Assembly (NCBI RefSeq): GCF_037076565.1
Contig: NZ_AP029028.1
Location: 2,108,001-2,172,000, forward strand
Length of the DNA stretch: 64,000 bases
DNA from: Herbaspirillum sp. DW155
GTDB lineage: Bacteria > Pseudomonadota > Gammaproteobacteria > Burkholderiales > Burkholderiaceae_D
Direction: 5' to 3'
Below, piece by piece: positions 17,072 through 25,200 of the stretch. Position 1 is the stretch's first letter. Every line of letters starts with the position of its first letter. The notes beneath the pieces were generated by a model. That model searched no databases, was not told where the DNA came from, and saw only the letters and a program-made list of their open reading frames with translations. The translations under genes and the position numbers were made by a program.

Positions 17072-17239
17072 ATGCACATCAAACCGTCCCCCGGCCTGGT
17101 GGTTCGCGATCCCGTGACCATGGCGCAAATCCCATCTGAAGGCGTGGAGGTCGACGACTACGACCTTTACTGGGCTGCGCGCCTGCGCGATGGCGATGTC
17201 GTTCGTGTCGCGGCCGTTCAGGAGTCGCCGCTCGAATAA
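17072..17239 (+). CDS. DUF2635 protein (Mu gp38-like)
   Basis: The 55-residue protein reads MHIKPSPGLVVRDPVTMAQI and then IPSEGVEVDDYDLYWAARL. The pattern 'KPxxGxxVRDPxTxxxxPxxGxxVxxxxYWxxRLxDGDV' is that of Mu gp38, a small protein always placed just before the sheath gene. Function in Mu is unresolved. This is the first gene of the Mu-like tail module. Confidence 0.85.
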   Translation: MHIKPSPGLVVRDPVTMAQIPSEGVEVDDYDLYWAARLRDGDVVRVAAVQESPLE

Positions 17240-17288
17240 GCCGGCGACTTTTCAAAAATTCCCCAAGCCTCGCATCGCGGGGCTTTTT
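17223..17288 (+). terminator. two tandem terminator-like hairpins before the sheath gene
   Basis: The first stem is AGTCGCCG (17223-17230) with CGGCGACT (17242-17249), then TTTTC; it overlaps the stop of the DUF2635 gene. The second is AAGCCTCGC (17265-17273) with GCGGGGCTT (17277-17285), then three more T residues. Both lie directly before the abundant sheath gene. Two in a row inside an operon suggest control of read-through. Confidence 0.6.
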
Positions 17289-17303
17289 CATTTGGAGAAG
17301 AGC

Positions 17304-18797
17304 ATGGGTGACATTTCGTTCCCGAACATTCCCAGTAACTTGCGGGCTGGCCTGTTTTTTGCTGACCTGGACCCAAGCCGTGCCAATTCGGGGGCGAGCA
17401 CTCAGCGAGCGCTCGTTATCGGGCAGATCACGTCGGCAGGTCTGGGTGTGCCCAACGTGGCCACGATCTCGCAGGGCGTGGCCGATGCGAAGATCGTTGG
17501 CGGCCAGGGCTCGATGCTGGCGCAAATGATCGCGGCCTATCGCAATGCCGATTCGTTTGGCGAGGTCTGGCAATTGCCGCTTTCCGACGATGCCGCCGCC
17601 GTTGCTGCTGCCGGCTCGATCAGTTTCACTGCGCAAGCGACCGACACCGGCGTATTGTCGCTGTACATTGCAGGAAATCTCGTCAGCCTGGCGGTAACCT
17701 CCAGCCTCACTCCCTCTCAGCTGGCGACCAACCTGGTCGCGGCGATCACGGCGAAGCCCGATCTTCCCGTCTCGGCGGCAGTTGACGGGACCAGCGCCTT
17801 CAAGGTCAACCTGACCGCGAAAAACAAAGGTGCAGCAGCAGGCGATATCGATTTGCAGCTGAATTACCGCGGTAGCCTGGGCGGGGAGTCCACCCCGACG
17901 GGCCTCGGCGTCACGATTACGGCCATGAGTGGCGGCGCAACGAACCCGACCCTCACCACCGCACTGGCCAATCTGGGCGACCGGGAGTTCGATTTCATCG
18001 CCTTCCCCTACACCGACAGCGCGTCACTGGATGCAATCAAGTCGTTCCTGAGCACAAAGACAGGCCGCTGGTCGTGGCAAAAGATGATCTATGGGCACGC
18101 CTTCACGGCGTTCCGCGGCTCTCTGTCTCAAGCCACCACCCTCGGCGTGAGTCGTAATGACGAGCACGTGAGCATCCTGCCGTTCAACGGGTCCCCGTCT
18201 CCGGCGTTCATCTGGGCGGCCGACCTGGCGGCGACTGCGGCGGTATCTCTGCGCGCTGACTGCGCCCGCCCGCTGCAGACCCTGGCGATGTCGACCGTAT
18301 TGGCGCCCCCGCTGGAGAAGCGCTTCACGATCAGCGATCGCAATGTGTTGCTGTGGGACGGCATGTCTACTTTCACCGTCGCCGACGACGGTACCGTGCA
18401 GTTGGACAGCATCGTGACCACCTACCAGAAGAACGCTGCAGGCGTGGCCGACGACAGCATGCTCTACGTGGAAGCGATGTTCAACATCGCCTACGTGCTG
18501 CGGCAGCTCCGGGCCGACGTCACTACCAAATTTGCACGGATGAAGCTAGTCAGCGACGCCACCCGGGTGACTTACGGCACCAACACCGTCAATCCGAAGA
18601 CCATCAAGGCCGCCCAGATCGGTAAGTACAAGCAGCTGGAAGACAACGGATTTGCGCAAAACAGCGCTGCCTTCGCTCAGAACATCATCGTTCAACAAAA
18701 CAGCCAGAACCCGAACCGGGTCGATGTGCTGTATCCGGCGGTCCTGATGAATCAGTTGCGCATTTTCGCGTTGCTGTTCCAGTTCACCTATCAGTAA
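17304..18797 (+). CDS. tail sheath protein, Mu gpL family
   Basis: The 497-residue protein starts at ATG 17304 (GGAGAAG upstream). It matches contractile sheaths of Mu type: N-terminal FPNIPSNLRAGLFFADLDPS, QRALVIGQ, GGQGSMLAQMIAAYR, FDFIAFPYTD, and the C-terminal EDNGFAQN region. It polymerises around the tube and contracts at infection. Its presence shows a myovirus morphology. Confidence 0.93.
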   Translation: MGDISFPNIPSNLRAGLFFADLDPSRANSGASTQRALVIGQITSAGLGVPNVATISQGVADAKIVGGQGSMLAQMIAAYRNADSFGEVWQLPLSDDAAAVAAAGSISFTAQATDTGVLSLYIAGNLVSLAVTSSLTPSQLATNLVAAITAKPDLPVSAAVDGTSAFKVNLTAKNKGAAAGDIDLQLNYRGSLGGESTPTGLGVTITAMSGGATNPTLTTALANLGDREFDFIAFPYTDSASLDAIKSFLSTKTGRWSWQKMIYGHAFTAFRGSLSQATTLGVSRNDEHVSILPFNGSPSPAFIWAADLAATAAVSLRADCARPLQTLAMSTVLAPPLEKRFTISDRNVLLWDGMSTFTVADDGTVQLDSIVTTYQKNAAGVADDSMLYVEAMFNIAYVLRQLRADVTTKFARMKLVSDATRVTYGTNTVNPKTIKAAQIGKYKQLEDNGFAQNSAAFAQNIIVQQNSQNPNRVDVLYPAVLMNQLRIFALLFQFTYQ

Positions 18798-18803
18798 TCC
18801 AAT

Positions 18804-18824
18804 GCGGCCGCGGAGAGCGGCCGC
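18804..18824 (+). repeat. GC-rich hairpin between sheath and tube genes
   Basis: GCGGCCGC at 18804-18811 is repeated at 18817-18824 with a GGAGA loop. Because the 8-mer is itself palindromic, the copies are both direct and inverted repeats. There is no T tract. It may stabilise the sheath mRNA 3' end or tune tube expression. Confidence 0.5.
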
Positions 18825-18845
18825 CTTCATGTACGGGAGCAATCC

Positions 18846-19211
18846 ATGAACTTACTCGCGGGAACCTCGTCGGTTTCGGTCGATGGCGTCACCTATCAGC
18901 TGGAGGGTAGCCTCAAATACAGCGTTTCCAAGGTCAAACGCGAAACGCTGACGGGCCAGGATGGTGTGCACGGCTATAAGGAAACCCCCATTGCCGGTTA
19001 TATGGCTTTCACCTTGCGCGACGCGGGTGGTTTGTCGGTATCCGACTTCAACAACATGCGCAATGCCCTGGTGGTGGCTCAGCTGGCCAATGGCAAGACG
19101 ATCATCGGCAACAACATGTGGACCGTCGAACAGCAAGAAGTGGATACCACTGACGCCAAGTTCGATGTCCGTTTCGAGAGCAACAGCGTCACTGAGCAGA
19201 CTGCGAGCTAA
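18846..19211 (+). CDS. tail tube protein, Mu gpM family
   Basis: The 121-residue protein shows the tube family pattern: GTSSVSVDGVTYQLEGSLKY, VKRETLTGQDGVHGYKE, and a final TDAKFDVRFES. It forms the inner tube within the sheath. A GGGAG site precedes ATG 18846. The order sheath-tube-chaperone-tape measure is as in Mu. Confidence 0.9.
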   Translation: MNLLAGTSSVSVDGVTYQLEGSLKYSVSKVKRETLTGQDGVHGYKETPIAGYMAFTLRDAGGLSVSDFNNMRNALVVAQLANGKTIIGNNMWTVEQQEVDTTDAKFDVRFESNSVTEQTAS

Positions 19212-19214
19212 AAG

Positions 19215-19502
19215 ATGGATATGACCGAAGAGAAGAGCCTGACCCTGAAAAAGCCCGTCAAGGTGGGAGAGCAAGTCATCGATCAGCTGACGTTGAAAGA
19301 ACTTACATTGGCTGAAACCGGCAAGGTGAATAAGCAGGCCGACACGTTCGACAAGTTGGCCCTGATGATTTCGTTTTCTGCCGGTATCCCCCTTCTTGCG
19401 GCACAACAGCTATGCATGAGCGATGCCCAAGCGGCTGGCGATATCATCACGTCTTTTCTGCCGGACTCCCCCCAAACTGGCGACAGCTCGCCGCAGACCT
19501 GA
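19215..19502 (+). CDS. tail assembly chaperone, Mu gp41-like
   Basis: The 95-residue protein (LTLKKPVKVGEQVIDQLTLK, ELTLAETGKVNKQ) matches the gp41/gpE class of tail assembly chaperones that coat the tape measure during tail assembly. Near its end a run of six C then AAA (19468-19476) allows a -1 shift into a second reading frame, giving a longer product. The stop is at 19500-19502. Confidence 0.85.
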   Translation: MDMTEEKSLTLKKPVKVGEQVIDQLTLKELTLAETGKVNKQADTFDKLALMISFSAGIPLLAAQQLCMSDAQAAGDIITSFLPDSPQTGDSSPQT

Positions 19503-19615
19503 CGTTCTTCTTCAGGTGGGGACCATTTGACGTTTGGCAATTACACGTCAGTGAGTTCCAGTTCTGGCTGGAGGAGTCAAACCGCATAAAAAACATCATC
19601 CCAAATGGCCAATAA
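19469..19615 (+). CDS. frameshift extension of the tail assembly chaperone (gpE'-like)
   Basis: In the -1 frame relative to the chaperone gene, a frame open across the C-run reads PPNWRQLAADLTFFFRW, then a short helix WLEESNRIKNI, to TAA at 19613-19615. The aromatic FFRW-x-P and following acidic helix resemble the second part of frameshifted tail chaperones. It has no convincing own start and overlaps the tape-measure start by 11 bp. Coordinates give the -1 frame part; the full product would begin at 19215. Confidence 0.7.
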   Translation, partial: PPNWRQLAADLTFFFRWGPFDVWQLHVSEFQFWLEESNRIKNIIPNGQ

Positions 19616-21464
19616 TTTCCAGATCACCATCAGTGCGATCGATAAGACCACAGAGGTCGTTCGCAGGATCAACCAGCAGGTCGATCGCATGATGGCTCCT
19701 TTTGATCGTGTGGCAAAGTCCGCCAACAGCCTTGGCAATGAGATTGGCACCAATCGTCTGATCAAGGGGTTGAAAGGGGTGGCTCGCGGGGCGGAGGTGG
19801 CAGGGGAGAAGATTCGTAGCATCATTGCACCGCTGACTGCCATCATTGGTGTCGGTTCGATTGCTGGCATTACGGCGCTGGCCGCCGGCCTTGGGCGCAC
19901 GCAGCTCGCCCTGCGCAACCAGGCGGTGTCGATCGGGATGTCTACTCAGGAACTGCAGGTGTGGCAGGGTGCGGCGAAGTTGGCCAGCCTCTCCGCAGAA
20001 GACATGAACGGAGCCCTGGCCGGTGTTGGGGAAAAGCTAGACAACGCTTTTCGCACGCCTGAGACCGTGCGTGACATGAATGCGATTGGGCTGGAAATGC
20101 ATCGGCTCAAGAATGGCTCAATCGATACGGGGCGCGCCATCCTGGATATCGCTTCCGCCATGGAGCGCCAGGGCAATGTGGAAACCAAAAAGCGTATTGC
20201 CGAGGCATTCGGTGTTTCGTCTATCTTCCCTCTGCTTGTGCAAGGGCGCGCTGCGGTCGAAAAGTTCTTTTCTGACAGCTCGCGGATCACGAAGCCCTTT
20301 TCGGATCAGGAGATTGCTCGGGCTGCAGCGTATCAGCAGCAGGTATTGGGCTTGGAGCGGTCGTTCGATATATTGAAAAATTCCCTAGGCCTCGCAGTCC
20401 TGCCGGCGTTTGAAAGAGTAACCGGCGCAGTTGGTCGGCTCGTTGAGCGGTATGGTGACGTGATTGCGACCAAGGTTGCCGAATATGGCGAGCGAATCGC
20501 CAACTGGATTGACAAGACGGACTGGTCTCGGGTGGTAAAGGATGTGGGTGAACTCGTCGACAACCTGGGCGGCGTCAAGACCATTGCCATAGCCCTTGCG
20601 GCGGTTACCCTGGCGGGTCCTGTAGCTGCGCTCGCATCAATGGCGGCAAGCGCAGCCAAGATTTCGGCTTTGCTGTTACCTGTCCTGACCAACCCGCTTG
20701 TCGCGGGAGTTGCCGCTGCCTTGTTCAGTTCAGATTTGAATAAAGGGGAGGATTCAGAGCTTGCCAGGCGCAGGGCTGGAGCGACATCAGCAATGGCGCC
20801 CACTGGGTCGCCCCTTGCTACGCAAGCCTCTGTCGATCAGCGCAAGGCCTATCTGATCAGCAAGATGCGTGAGGATGGCTACAGCGATGCGCAGATTGCC
20901 GGAACAATCGGTAGTTTGATGCAAGAAAGTAATCTTGACCCAACTGCAGTCAATTCAAGCTCGGGGGCGGCTGGCATTTCGCAATGGCTGGGCCCCCGCA
21001 AGCAAGAATTCGAACGGCAGTATGGAAAGCGCGTGCAGGATTCTTCTTTTGAAGAGCAGGTTAATTACATGCTCTGGGAGCTTCGAAACACCGAAAAGCG
21101 ATCCGGGAGCTTGTTACGGCGGGCGGATACGGCCGAAAAGGCAGCTCAAATTCACACGTGGGAATATGAGCGTCCTGGTGTGGCGGAAGCCAATGTAGAA
21201 CGCCGACAGGCCAACGCGGTCGCAGTGCTGGCGGCAATGAGTGCTGGTCAGCCCACAATTGGCGCCACGGTCGGGGCGGCTCCAGCGGTCGCTGCTAGTA
21301 CGCCAGATAGAGCACCTCCTTCTGTTGGTTCGCCTGCGGCGGCTGGCCAGTCTGTGGTAACGGTGCGGTTTGAAAACGCCCCCAAGGGTATGTCAGTGAG
21401 TGTGAGGAATGAAGGATCGGTGCGCGCTGCCGTAGCCGATCCTGGGCAAGGAGGGCACTTATGA
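19605..21464 (+). CDS. tape measure protein with C-terminal lysozyme-like domain
   Basis: The 619-residue protein has a coiled N terminus (FQITISAIDKTTEVVRRINQ), hydrophobic Ala/Gly-rich helices near 75-105 and 320-370, and a C-terminal domain (about 410-535) of the phage tail lysozyme type: YLISKMREDGYSDAQIAGTI, GSLMQESNLDPTAVN with the likely catalytic Glu, and GAAGISQWLGPRKQEF. It sets tail length and may locally open peptidoglycan at DNA entry. It is followed by gpN with an ATGA overlap. Confidence 0.88.
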   Translation: MANNFQITISAIDKTTEVVRRINQQVDRMMAPFDRVAKSANSLGNEIGTNRLIKGLKGVARGAEVAGEKIRSIIAPLTAIIGVGSIAGITALAAGLGRTQLALRNQAVSIGMSTQELQVWQGAAKLASLSAEDMNGALAGVGEKLDNAFRTPETVRDMNAIGLEMHRLKNGSIDTGRAILDIASAMERQGNVETKKRIAEAFGVSSIFPLLVQGRAAVEKFFSDSSRITKPFSDQEIARAAAYQQQVLGLERSFDILKNSLGLAVLPAFERVTGAVGRLVERYGDVIATKVAEYGERIANWIDKTDWSRVVKDVGELVDNLGGVKTIAIALAAVTLAGPVAALASMAASAAKISALLLPVLTNPLVAGVAAALFSSDLNKGEDSELARRRAGATSAMAPTGSPLATQASVDQRKAYLISKMREDGYSDAQIAGTIGSLMQESNLDPTAVNSSSGAAGISQWLGPRKQEFERQYGKRVQDSSFEEQVNYMLWELRNTEKRSGSLLRRADTAEKAAQIHTWEYERPGVAEANVERRQANAVAVLAAMSAGQPTIGATVGAAPAVAASTPDRAPPSVGSPAAAGQSVVTVRFENAPKGMSVSVRNEGSVRAAVADPGQGGHL

Positions 21465-22921
21465 GCACTTTTAGCGTAGGTACGGTAGCTGGAAGTATTG
21501 GTGGCGCCGCTTCTGCGGCGAACCAACTGGCCGACACTGCGCTTGGTCTTTTCGGTGACTCTGATGGTTCTTGGCTCAAGTCGCTGAAGCAGGCTAGCTA
21601 CGGCGGCCTCCCGTTCGGTGTTATATCTTCTTCAGCCGGCGTTGGCCGGCGAGTTGTAGTCCATGAGTATCCGGAGCGCGATGAGGTATGGGTCGAGGAT
21701 CTCGGGAAGCGTGCGCGTCGATTTGGTGTGATCGGTTTTCTTTTGCAAAACGATTTGGTCTACAAAGGCGGCGCAGTCATTCAGCAGCGAGATCGACTCG
21801 TCGATATCCTTGAGAAACGCTTTGACCAGACCAATCCGGGGTTGCAGCTCGTCCATCCGACAATGGGTACGCTCAACAATGTCTGCTGCATCAATTGCGA
21901 TATCCAAGAGCACACAGAGCACGGCGGGTATTTTGAAATCCGCTTTGACTTTATCGTTTCGGGGGCGCGTAAGTATCCCGTTTCGGCCACTTCTACCGAA
22001 GGCCAGGTAGCTTCCGCAGCGGATGCTGTCAAGTCGGCATCGCTGATTGACTACCTGGCTAATATTGCGGCGGCAGTAAAGAAAGGAGCTGCCGTCGTGA
22101 AGCAAGCTATCAGCACGGCTGTCGGGTGGTACACCCAGGCGTTGGGGCTTGTGAACGATGTGCGCCGAGTCTTCAAGTCCGTTTCGACGCTGGCGGGTAA
22201 CTTGGGGAATCTGTTTGGCGGTGCGAACAATGGGTATAGCGGGTCGAATGCCAAAGCGGCAAATGGTGTGACGGCTGCGCAGTTGCTTGCCAAGGACACG
22301 GCCAAGCGGGCGGCCGTAATTCAGGCTGGAGCCGTTCTAGCGGGCGCAGCAGCATCACCTGCCGACGGGGCCGCTCTGTCGGCTGCTGCAAGTGCATTGG
22401 CGCAAGCCCTGCTGGCGACCGCCAGCGACCCTGCTGATGGGGTTCGGCTACTTTCCCAACTGTCTCAGTACCAGCCATCCGCGCCTACAACTTCATCTCA
22501 GACTGGGCAGGCGATGGCCAGCATGCAATCAGCAGTAGGTGCGCTCATGCGGCGCACGGCGCTTGCAGAGTTGGCTAGTGCCACCAGCAGCTATCAGCCC
22601 GCTTCATCCGAGGATGCAATCGCAGTCCGGAATCAAGTATCAAGCCTCATTGAAAACGAGATCCAGATTGCCGGCGACTCTGGCGACGATGAAACCTACG
22701 TGGCGTTGATCGGCCTGAGAGCGGCCGTGATTGACGATCTCAATACCCGCGGTGCGCAGCTTGCTTCGGTGACTGAGTTCTCTTTCAGTACACCCATGAA
22801 CGCGTTGGCGCTGGCACAACGCCTCTATCGCGATCCAAGTAGGGCCAGTGAGCTGATCTCCCAGGCAGCGCCTATTCATCCCGCTTTCATGCCACAGGAG
22901 TTCCGGGCCTTATCGGAGTAA
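21461..22921 (+). CDS. DNA circularisation/tail protein, Mu gpN-like
   Basis: The 486-residue protein contains the DNA_circ_N-type N-terminal domain (SWLKSLKQASYGGLPFGVIS, RRVVVHEYPERDEVWVEDLG, RRFGVIGFLLQNDLVYKGG). The rest is Ala-rich helix. In Mu-like phages this gene follows the tape measure and its product is a baseplate-hub component; the circularisation name comes from another phage and may not apply. Confidence 0.85.
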   Translation: MSTFSVGTVAGSIGGAASAANQLADTALGLFGDSDGSWLKSLKQASYGGLPFGVISSSAGVGRRVVVHEYPERDEVWVEDLGKRARRFGVIGFLLQNDLVYKGGAVIQQRDRLVDILEKRFDQTNPGLQLVHPTMGTLNNVCCINCDIQEHTEHGGYFEIRFDFIVSGARKYPVSATSTEGQVASAADAVKSASLIDYLANIAAAVKKGAAVVKQAISTAVGWYTQALGLVNDVRRVFKSVSTLAGNLGNLFGGANNGYSGSNAKAANGVTAAQLLAKDTAKRAAVIQAGAVLAGAAASPADGAALSAAASALAQALLATASDPADGVRLLSQLSQYQPSAPTTSSQTGQAMASMQSAVGALMRRTALAELASATSSYQPASSEDAIAVRNQVSSLIENEIQIAGDSGDDETYVALIGLRAAVIDDLNTRGAQLASVTEFSFSTPMNALALAQRLYRDPSRASELISQAAPIHPAFMPQEFRALSE

Positions 22922-22964
22922 AGCATAAAGGCGAAAGCGGCATCATTGCAGTGCGGAAGAACAT

Positions 22965-24098
22965 ATGAACGATGAGATTAGGATTGATCTGAACGGTAAG
23001 CAGATCTATGGATGGACGAGCATCCATGTTCAGGTTGGGCTGGAGTTCTTTCCTGGCTCGTTCGTTGTTCAGTTCTCAGAAGTCTATCCTGGTGAGTTGA
23101 ACGCACTGCGCATGGAGCCAGGTTCTTACTTTGAACTGTTCGCCGGTACAAGGCGGATGGTGGCAGGATATGTTGACCGGTATCACACGGAGTTTTCCGC
23201 TGGGACCCATTCTATTGCTGCAAGCGGCCGAGGGAAGTGCCAAGACTTGGTAGACGCAAGCGCCGAATGGCCTGGTGGCCAGTTTAGCAACGTCAACGCG
23301 TACACTCTGGCCAAAAACTTGGTTTCGGCCTACGGAAAAACGCCAGATGGCGAAGTGACCCATCCTATCGATGTACTTTGCAGCGTCGAACCATCTACGC
23401 TGCGAATCATTCCTCAGCTAAATTTGATCTTGGGAGAATCCGCGTTTGATGTGCTTTCGCGGGTGGCGCGTTATTCGCAGTTGATGATGTATGAGGACTT
23501 CGATGGGGACTTGGTGCTTTCGCGCGCGGGTACCGATGCAATGGCATCGTCCTTGGAGGAGGGCGTCAATGTTCAAGCTGCACGGATAGAGTACAGCGCG
23601 GACCGCAGATTCTCTGAGTACACCTGCTTTCTGCAAAGCGTGGCCATGGGGCTGGATGCCGGGGACGGCGGTAATCTCCTCGGCGGCACCAAAGACAAAG
23701 GTGTTCAGCGCAATCGCAAGCGCTACCTCATTGCCGAAGCGACTGCTGGGTATGTGGATCTCTGCATTGAGCGGGCGATTTGGCAGCGCAATAGCGCGAA
23801 CGGGCGTAGCGAGGTCATCACGGTCGTTACCGATAACTGGTTTGACGAGGCTGGTAATCTTTGGCAACCGAATAGGCTTGTCACAGTGTATCTGCCAAGC
23901 CTGAAGATGAAAGAGCCGGTCACCTGGTTGATCGCCAACGTCAATTTTAAAAAGGACGAAGGCTCGGGAACCACAGCGGAGCTCACCATCATGCATCCTG
24001 GTGCTTACTCGGTAGAGCCGATGGCGCTTTATACGAGCAACCTGATTGACACGAGCAAGATGTTTGCCAGCGGGAATGCTCCTTATTGGACTGAATGA
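22965..24098 (+). CDS. baseplate hub protein, Mu gpP (gp44)-like
   Basis: The 377-residue protein fits the gpD/gp27 class: IRIDLNGKQIYGWTSIHVQV, SFVVQFSEVYPGE, MVAGYVDRYHTEFS, LDVLSRVARYSQ-like (FDVLSRVARYSQLMMYEDFD) and CVERAIWQRN-like (CIERAIWQRNSANGRSEV). It forms the trimeric hub above the spike. ATG 22965 lies 43 bp after gpN; its end overlaps gp45 (ATGA). Confidence 0.85.
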   Translation: MNDEIRIDLNGKQIYGWTSIHVQVGLEFFPGSFVVQFSEVYPGELNALRMEPGSYFELFAGTRRMVAGYVDRYHTEFSAGTHSIAASGRGKCQDLVDASAEWPGGQFSNVNAYTLAKNLVSAYGKTPDGEVTHPIDVLCSVEPSTLRIIPQLNLILGESAFDVLSRVARYSQLMMYEDFDGDLVLSRAGTDAMASSLEEGVNVQAARIEYSADRRFSEYTCFLQSVAMGLDAGDGGNLLGGTKDKGVQRNRKRYLIAEATAGYVDLCIERAIWQRNSANGRSEVITVVTDNWFDEAGNLWQPNRLVTVYLPSLKMKEPVTWLIANVNFKKDEGSGTTAELTIMHPGAYSVEPMALYTSNLIDTSKMFASGNAPYWTE

Positions 24099-24700
24099 TG
24101 GATGGGATCGCAAAAATTGCCATGCGTCTGTTGTCGGGCGTACTGCGCCTTCGAATCGGTTTCGTTGATGATTCTGGCGTCATGCAGCGCCTACAGGTGC
24201 GCTTGAATGCGCTTCAGACAATCGACGGAGTGCCCTACATGTCGCACTTTGGTTTCTCGGGGCGCGCGCCAGTGGGATCAGATGCACTCGTTGCCTTTGT
24301 CGGCGGCGATCGGGGCAATGGTGTGGTGCTCGGCACTAATCATCCCGACAGTCGGCCCCGCAATCTGAATCAGGGAGAAGCGGCGGTCTATAACGAAGTC
24401 GGGATCCGAATCTACCTTTCAAATGGAGGGCTGGTGATTGAGGCAGCAGGACTGCCTGTGTCCCTGAACAATGCGCCGACGGTAACTATCAACGCCAGCA
24501 CCAAAGTGGCTTTGAATACCCCGGAGCTGGATGTAAGCGGAAAGATCACCGCTGGCGGTGACATCACGGATAACGCTAGTGCCGGCGGCAAGTCAATGGC
24601 CAATATGCGTTCGACCTACGATGACCATGACCATCAGATCGAAGGGATTCAGACCGGGCTCGGAACGGTCACCAGCAAGAAACCTAATCAGCAAGTCTGA
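24095..24700 (+). CDS. baseplate spike protein, Mu gp45-like
   Basis: The 201 residues include an OB-fold part (VMQRLQVRLNALQTIDGVPY, FGFSGRAPVGSDALVAFVGG), the family mark GVVLGTNHPDSRPRNL, and a beta-helix-like end (VTINASTKVALNTPELDVSG). It is the membrane-piercing spike below the hub. A HDH-type end (DDHDHQIEG) could hold a metal at the tip, as known for Mu-type spikes. Confidence 0.9.
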   Translation: MMDGIAKIAMRLLSGVLRLRIGFVDDSGVMQRLQVRLNALQTIDGVPYMSHFGFSGRAPVGSDALVAFVGGDRGNGVVLGTNHPDSRPRNLNQGEAAVYNEVGIRIYLSNGGLVIEAAGLPVSLNNAPTVTINASTKVALNTPELDVSGKITAGGDITDNASAGGKSMANMRSTYDDHDHQIEGIQTGLGTVTSKKPNQQV

Positions 24701-24719
24701 CAGGGAAAGAACTAAATAG

Positions 24720-24742
24720 AACCCGCTCCGGCGGGTTTTTTT
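24720..24742 (+). terminator. terminator-like hairpin between gp45 and gp46 genes
   Basis: AACCCGC (24720-24726) pairs with GCGGGTT (24731-24737), followed by five more T residues. It is a textbook intrinsic terminator in the middle of the baseplate operon, 12 bp before the next ATG. Confidence 0.75.
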
Positions 24743-24753
24743 ATGGGCGAACG

Positions 24754-25200
24754 ATGGCTGATATTGCGGTTTATTGGGATTCCAACGAAAGCCGAGGCGA
24801 TTGGAAGGTCGTTGGAAGTGGGCTTGTCACAGGCAGTCCGATCATCACGCAGATCTTGATCAGTGCTTTCACCGATCGTGTTGCGGCATCAGATGACGAA
24901 ATCCCGGATGGAACGACCAATCCGCGCGGCTGGTGGGGCGATGCTGGCGCGGATCACCCGATCGGATCGCGACTGTGGCTGCTGCGGCGTGCAAAGCAGA
25001 CGGACGAAACATTGCAGCGCGCTTATGACTACCTAGCCGAGGCCTTCCAATGGATGATCGATGACAAGGTAGTCCTTCGGTTTGACATTACGGTCCAGTG
25101 GGTACGCCGCGGCTTTCTGGGATCGAAGATTGTTGCATACCTTCCGGACGGCAGCTCGGTGCAACAAGAGCTGGGTTGGAAAATTGAGGTGACTGGGTAA
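24754..25200 (+). CDS. baseplate protein, Mu gp46 family
   Basis: The 148-residue protein shows IPDGTTNPRGWWGD and GSRLWLLRRAKQTDETLQRA, the core of the GP46 (gp25/W-like) family of baseplate wedge proteins. Its stop overlaps the baseplate J start by one base. Confidence 0.9.
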   Translation: MADIAVYWDSNESRGDWKVVGSGLVTGSPIITQILISAFTDRVAASDDEIPDGTTNPRGWWGDAGADHPIGSRLWLLRRAKQTDETLQRAYDYLAEAFQWMIDDKVVLRFDITVQWVRRGFLGSKIVAYLPDGSSVQQELGWKIEVTG

